From assembly GCF_900110755.1 (NCBI RefSeq), contig NZ_FOFF01000055.1, positions 1-54,617 on the forward strand: 54,617 bases of DNA, in the 5' to 3' direction. Below, one piece after another: positions 51,490 through 54,617 of the stretch. The number at the start of each line of letters is the position of its first letter. Position 1 is the first letter of the stretch. Under the pieces are notes generated by a model. It saw only the letters and a list, made by a program, of their open reading frames with translations, was not told where the DNA came from and made no database searches. Position numbers and translations under genes: made by a program. Source of the stretch: Streptomyces sp. yr375 (lineage in GTDB: Bacteria > Actinomycetota > Actinomycetes > Streptomycetales > Streptomycetaceae).

Positions 51490-51698
51490 CTGTCCTTCTC
51501 CAACGGCTTGTAGAGGAAGGCCGCGAGGGCCGATTCGAGGGCCACCCGATCCGCCGGGGTGCTGACGCCGGGGTAGCCGTAGCCGACGAGCACGGCCGCC
51601 AGCGAGGTCACGAGTGATTCGGTGAACCGGGCATCCGGCCCGGCGTGAGGCAGCGGGTAGCTGCGCTCAGCGCCGGACCGAGAAGCGTTGACACTCAC
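51486..51698 (-). CDS. Small protein between the SCO3933-type gene and traSA
   Basis: 70 residues from GTG 51698; overlaps both neighbours (GTGA and ATGA), which supports it as a real gene. Sequence is basic at the start, with one helix SLVTSLAAVLVGYGYPG and a second ALESALAAFLYKPLEKDR. Family not recognised; strictly coupled to traSA. Confidence 0.75.
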   Translation of the reverse strand: MSVNASRSGAERSYPLPHAGPDARFTESLVTSLAAVLVGYGYPGVSTPADRVALESALAAFLYKPLEKDR

Positions 51699-52045
51699 GC
51701 CGCCTCGGCAGCGGGGCCGACCAGGTCCACGCGGTCCGCGCGGTAGGCGATGCCGTCCGAGAGCGAGCCGTTGAAGATCCGCGCCCACGGAGTGGCGAAC
51801 AGGTCCACCGGCATGACCGGCACACCAGGCTTGAGGCCGTTGGGGAGACCAGTCTCCGGAACGGTGATTTTCAGCGCCTCGGCACGGTCCTCCTCCATGA
51901 AGAAGAGGGTGAGCGTGTAGAGCTTCGCGCCGGTCTCACGGTCGGTCGCGAACTGCGTCTTCTCCTGGTCCGCGTACTTCGGCACCGGCAGGGTGCCGAC
52001 CATGAACGACGAAGTGGGGAGCAGGCCAACACGGATGCGTGCCAT
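51695..52045 (-). CDS. SCO3933-family regulatory protein
   Basis: 116 residues from ATG 52045 with AAAGGA about 9 nt upstream. Conserved-looking N terminus RIRVGLLPTSSFMVGTLPVPKYADQEKTQ, with the rest beta-rich (KLYTLTLFFMEEDRAEALKITVPE). I recognise the family by memory of the S. coelicolor integrated element next to korSA and the transfer gene; its biochemical role is not known to me. First gene of the minus-strand transfer operon, divergent from the korSA-like regulator. Confidence 0.78.
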   Translation of the reverse strand: MARIRVGLLPTSSFMVGTLPVPKYADQEKTQFATDRETGAKLYTLTLFFMEEDRAEALKITVPETGLPNGLKPGVPVMPVDLFATPWARIFNGSLSDGIAYRADRVDLVGPAAEAA

Positions 52046-52113
52046 GGGAGTTGATTCCTTTCGATCGCGCTCCACCCGGGCGGCGGGGCGTGATCACCAT
52101 TGAACATAGCTGA

Positions 52114-52200
52114 CCTAGCAGTGTCAAGTGAGAGGTGTGAGCTAGATGTCTGTTGATATATAGGCCACCTATGTCAGTGGGGTGTGCTAGGGGTGCTAGG
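52114..52200. promoter_or_regulatory. Divergent control region with CCTAGCA/TGCTAGG half-sites
   Basis: CCTAGCA at 52114-52120 faces the transfer operon; TGCTAGG occurs at 52185-52191 and 52194-52200 just before the regulator gene, 9 nt apart. TAGGAA (52197-52202) could be the -10 element of the regulator. Arrangement fits repression of both directions by the GntR protein. Confidence 0.6.
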
Positions 52201-52218
52201 AATCGCTACTCTTGGGAC

Positions 52219-52698
52219 ATGAGCCCCGTGCCAGAGAGCAAGCAGGACCGTCGGCCGCCGTATCAGCACGCTGCCGACGAGCTTCGGCGCGACATCTTGC
52301 AGGGGCGGATCAAGCCGGGCGAGCAGATGCCGGCCATTCGCGAGCTACAGGAACGGTTCGGCGTGGCCAACATGACCATGAGGTCCGCGCTCAACGTGCT
52401 GCGCGATGAGGGCTTGATCTACACGATCCACGGTCGGGGCAGCTTCGTCGCAGACCACGATGCCGGCGGCGAGTTCTCGGCGAACTACACCGCGCCGGCT
52501 TGGTACTTGGCGAACAAGAACGAGGTGCCAGACCGGGCAGAGCTGATGGAGGGCAGGCCCGACGACGCCGAAGCCGCCGGGGCCACCCTCGCTGAACTGC
52601 TCACAGCACTACGTGACGAGATCCGTGCCCTCAGTGCTGATCATCAGGAACTGCGGCGTGAGGTTGAGGAGTTGAAGGCTCAGCGGTCGAAGCCGTAG
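52219..52698 (+). CDS. GntR-family regulator, KorSA-like
   Basis: 159 residues from ATG 52219. Winged helix at 10-80 (YQHAADELRRDILQGRIKPGEQ, MPAIRELQERFGVANMTMRSALNVL, GLIYTIHGRGSFV). No UTRA or FadR effector domain; instead a Pro/Tyr-containing middle part and a C-terminal coiled coil (LRDEIRALSADHQELRREVEELK). KorSA of pSAM2 represses pra and thereby replication and transfer; position and orientation agree. No Shine-Dalgarno site is visible, and a near-leaderless transcript is likely. Confidence 0.9.
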   Translation: MSPVPESKQDRRPPYQHAADELRRDILQGRIKPGEQMPAIRELQERFGVANMTMRSALNVLRDEGLIYTIHGRGSFVADHDAGGEFSANYTAPAWYLANKNEVPDRAELMEGRPDDAEAAGATLAELLTALRDEIRALSADHQELRREVEELKAQRSKP

Positions 52699-52855
52699 TC
52701 CTGAGCTGGGCTAGTTCCTCTCGCAACTCCCTGGTCTCCCTGCCCAGACGGACGACTATGGCCCGCATCTCCTTGATCAGTGCGGCTACCTGATCCGTGT
52801 CGCCTACGTGAATGCTCGTTGACCCCATTTCGGTGTCCGGTATGTGCTCGCTCAT
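52631..52855 (-). CDS. Small coiled-coil protein overlapping the regulator gene
   Basis: 74 residues from ATG 52855 (GGGGAG lies unusually close to it). Central heptad helix QVAALIKEMRAIVVRLGRETRELREELAQL, a His/Pro tail. Its 3' 68 nt are antisense to the end of the KorSA-like gene. The helix resembles the regulator's own C-terminal coiled coil in composition. Codon positions look normal, but start context is poor, so it is moderately supported. Confidence 0.5.
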   Translation of the reverse strand: MSEHIPDTEMGSTSIHVGDTDQVAALIKEMRAIVVRLGRETRELREELAQLRTTASTAEPSTPQPHAAVPDDQH

Positions 52856-53585
52856 TGCTCCCCGCTTGCCGCCGTGCCGTCGTTCCGTACCGCGCTTGCT
52901 CGAACCGCCGGGGCTTGCTCACGGCACCGTCTCTCTCAGGTTGCGCGACCACTGCCCTGCGGTGCTGTTCAGAGTTTCTTTACTGGATCAAGGCGGCCCG
53001 CTGGCGCGGGCCGCGCGCGCTGGCGGCCACGGGCCGCCGCCGCTCCCTGTCTCCGCCACCGCTGCGCCGGCCCCCGGCCACTCAGCGCGCAGCACCGCCA
53101 AGGCAGACAGCCAAGCCAGGAAGTAACTCGCCCAGCCCGAGCACCAGGACGACGACCAGGACCACGGCCGGGACCAGGCCGAGCCCGACCAAGCGTGACC
53201 GCGCCGTCAGGCTGACCACGTTTCACAATCGGAAAGCGTGGCTGAGGCCCGAACGGGGTTGCTGGAGACATACGTGACGGGTGCTCGTTCGACTCTCCCG
53301 CCGCCGTGGCTGACTTTCGGTGGCTCAGGTCAGAACTGCACTTCCAATGACCGAAGTTCAACAGCCCTCCTCTCTAACTCGACAGCGGCAAGTAGGGGTT
53401 GCAGCCGCACCCGAATCTGCGCACGCCGACCGCCCCGGTACCATCGGCACCGGGGTCCTGATCAGGGCTTCCGCGACCGGACCACCCGGAATGCTGTCCA
53501 GGCTGAGGGGTGGTCCGGTCTTTTGTTGTCGGAGTCCGCGCACGGGTGACGCGAGACGGGTTGGAGCCGAGTCGGGGCGTCGGGT
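52856..53585. other. 730-nt region without a credible gene
   Basis: Contains low-complexity GC-rich sequence (53000-53180, CCAGGACGACGACC-type repeats), a small inverted repeat CCCCGGT/ACCGGGG (about 53433-53455) and a strong plus-strand terminator (53475-53524). Open frames here lack start sites and codon bias. Could hold an untranslated RNA ending at the terminator, or part of the element's origin. Confidence 0.5.
53475..53524 (+). terminator. Strong intrinsic terminator without an obvious gene upstream
   Basis: Perfect 13-bp stem GACCGGACCACCC / GGGTGGTCCGGTC (53475-53487, 53508-53520) followed by TTTT. The T run gives the orientation as plus strand. Confidence 0.8.
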
Positions 53586-54422
53586 TCAGATCAGGGCTTT
53601 GATCACCTCGTAGATGGTGGGCCGATCCTCGGGTGCGTGGCTGAGCATGGCGTCGACGAGTTTGCTCAGCTCGCCGGGCACCTTCACGGGGCGACGTCGG
53701 CCGTCGGCCACTGCTTCTCTCTGCACGGGGCGAGGTGCGTCGTCCGGGTATTCGACCGCCCGCCAGCCGGTGGCGGAGATGAGGAGGGAGGCCCCGAGCG
53801 CGTAGATGTCGGCTTCCTGCGTGGGTTCGGCTTCTCCGGTGTCGAGGACGCTGCGGGCGATCTCCGGTGCCTCGTAGTGGACGAGACAACCGCGGAACGG
53901 GAAGTCGTACCCCTCGGGTACCCGCCCGCCCCGGGCCAGGGCGAGGTCGATGAGATGGGTTCGCTGCGGCCCGATGATGAAGTGGGCGGGCTGCACGTCA
54001 CCGTGAGCCCAGCCTCGTACGTGGAGATCGGCGAGGGCTTCGGCGCACCTCCGGGCCACGCTGGTCTGGGGTTTGATGGCCGAGCCTCGCTTACGGCACG
54101 GCTCCCACAGCGTGTGGAGGTCTGGCCCTTCGTGCCACGCCTGGAAGTTCCACGTGCCGTGCTCCCATTCGCCGTAGGCGATGGTGTCGAGGCCGAGGCG
54201 ATGCAGGACGGCCCCCTCGCGTGCGGGGGCGAGCGCGGTCCAGGGCTGGGCGGGCCACTCGTCGGTGGCCTCGATCGGATGGCCGAGCTTCACTGCGTAG
54301 TGGCCCCGGTGGCTCTCGACCTCCCAGACCGTGGAGCCCCGGCGGTTGATGACCATGCGCTGTGCGGTGGGCATGAGGGCGTCGAGCACCACGATCGGGA
54401 GTTCAGGGGTTGGGCCGGACAA
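53586..54422 (-). CDS. Atypical protein kinase-like protein
   Basis: 278 residues from TTG 54422, chosen for AAGGAG 9-10 nt upstream. Kinase fold: ATP-binding Lys in HYAVKLGHP, catalytic loop WAHGDVQPAHFIIG (Asp present; the usual Asn is His), metal-binding Asp in HLIDLALARGG (DFG reads DLA), YEAPEIA as the APE motif, and ADIYALGASLL. No membrane or sensor domain. N-lobe is short and lacks a clear Gly-rich loop. It might phosphorylate a small substrate or a protein; the partner may be the gene upstream. Could be element cargo. Confidence 0.82.
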   Translation of the reverse strand: MSGPTPELPIVVLDALMPTAQRMVINRRGSTVWEVESHRGHYAVKLGHPIEATDEWPAQPWTALAPAREGAVLHRLGLDTIAYGEWEHGTWNFQAWHEGPDLHTLWEPCRKRGSAIKPQTSVARRCAEALADLHVRGWAHGDVQPAHFIIGPQRTHLIDLALARGGRVPEGYDFPFRGCLVHYEAPEIARSVLDTGEAEPTQEADIYALGASLLISATGWRAVEYPDDAPRPVQREAVADGRRRPVKVPGELSKLVDAMLSHAPEDRPTIYEVIKALI

Positions 54423-54494
54423 GGTCTCTTTCTCCTTCCGGGCGAGCGCGGCCGTCCACGTGTCGAGGCCGGCCGCGTCACTGGTGTCGGGTGC

Positions 54495-54617
54495 TTACGC
54501 CTGACCGTAGGGTCGGCCGCAGTCCGAGTCGCACTGCGCGAGGTTGGTGCCGTCCACGGTCCACAGGTCGTCGAAGACCGTGAACCCGGCCGCCTTCATG
54601 GCACGAGCCGAGGCGGC
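54495..54617 (-). CDS. C-terminal end of an unidentified protein (partial)
   Basis: The frame enters from the right edge and ends at TAA 54495-54497. Visible residues end ARAMKAAGFTVFDDLW, then TVDGTNLAQCDSDCGRPYGQA. Two Cys three residues apart close to the terminus could bind metal or be modified. The only Met in view has no Shine-Dalgarno site, so it is probably internal. It precedes the kinase gene by 72 nt on the same strand. Confidence 0.5.
   Translation of the reverse strand, partial: AASARAMKAAGFTVFDDLWTVDGTNLAQCDSDCGRPYGQA

Larger units (their letters stand above)
46154..54617. mobile_element. pSAM2-like integrated element at tRNA-Arg (right end not seen)
   Basis: Gene order int-xis-repSA-DUF2637-traSA-small-SCO3933 type and a divergent korSA-like regulator reproduces the core of pSAM2-type AICEs and resembles the S. 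coelicolor SCO3932-SCO3937 element by memory. I looked for a second copy of the tRNA-Arg 3' end (GGTTCGAATCCTGCCGAGTG) to the window edge and found none, so attR is probably outside. Whether the kinase at 53586 is cargo or chromosome is undecided; the end coordinate is the window edge, not an element border. Confidence 0.8.

Noticed and set aside
52780..53277. 165-codon plus-strand frame
   Set aside because: No start site, Arg/Pro-rich low-complexity translation and no neighbour support.
53200..53600. Possible attR for element 2
   Set aside because: No copy of the tRNA-Arg 3' sequence GGTTCGAATCCTGCCGAGTG is found anywhere to the right of 46153.
54495..54599. A 34-residue RiPP-like precursor starting at the visible Met
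   Set aside because: The frame is open through the window edge and the Met has no ribosome binding site, so an internal Met of a longer protein is more likely.

Overview
The window is high-GC actinobacterial chromosome and almost certainly Streptomyces. The signs are very GC-rich third codon positions, frequent GTG/TTG starts, GTGA/ATGA stop-start overlaps, SpoIIE and RsbW-like regulators, a Sco/ECuC copper cluster, and two integrative elements of the actinomycete conjugative (AICE/pSAM2) type seated in tRNA genes.

Layout. (1) 1-4995, minus strand: extracytoplasmic copper handling (CopCD fusion, PCuAC chaperone, Sco1, YcnI/DUF1775 and a Met-rich membrane protein). (2) 5288-18730: housekeeping and regulatory chromosome. 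It holds two RsbW-like ATPases, a YtrA-type GntR/DUF1648 pair, an orphan CitG-like protein, aminopeptidase P, a GAF-SpoIIE phosphatase with an altered metal site, a PrimPol-like protein, a SEC-C protein, a glycerophosphodiesterase and an HtrA protease. (3) 19716-33103: tRNA-Ser(UGA) followed by a complete 13.3-kb integrated element bounded by 61-bp direct repeats. (4) 33214-45888: chromosome again, with a PrimPol-like gene, a small secreted Asn-rich protein, a ChsH2-ChsH1-Ltp2-like steroid side-chain module, an ECF sigma factor, an acyl-CoA ligase, a 1461-residue degenerate sensor/receiver protein, an SSI-like protease inhibitor and tRNA-Ser(GCU). (5) 46081-54617: tRNA-Arg(ACG) followed by a second, pSAM2-like element (Int, Xis, RepSA, DUF2637, TraB/TraSA, SCO3933-type protein, KorSA-type GntR). 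I do not see its right end, so it or its cargo probably runs off the window.

How the elements work. In element 1 a minus-strand replication operon runs through stop-start overlaps (C5 methyltransferase, PrimPol, small Cys/His protein, D5-type helicase) toward xis and int. A second minus-strand operon (DUF6284, PycTM-like protein, Spd-like membrane proteins, FtsK-type TraB) serves transfer. A plus-strand GntR/UTRA regulator plus YdcF pair lies beside the right repeat. Element 2 uses a RepSA-type replication protein instead of the PrimPol/helicase module.

The most interesting signals are a 43-bp vestige of a gene's 3' end 1.7 kb downstream of the intact gene, showing that a GntR cassette was inserted there; a (GGCACA)n tract inside the ATP lid of a regulatory ATPase; a perfect 24-bp inverted repeat over the helicase stop codon; four CCTCCCTG octamers beside traB that look like a clt locus; a cyclase-less PycTM-like protein in a conjugation operon; two regulators with missing catalytic residues; and minisatellites at successive domain and gene borders in the steroid-type operon.
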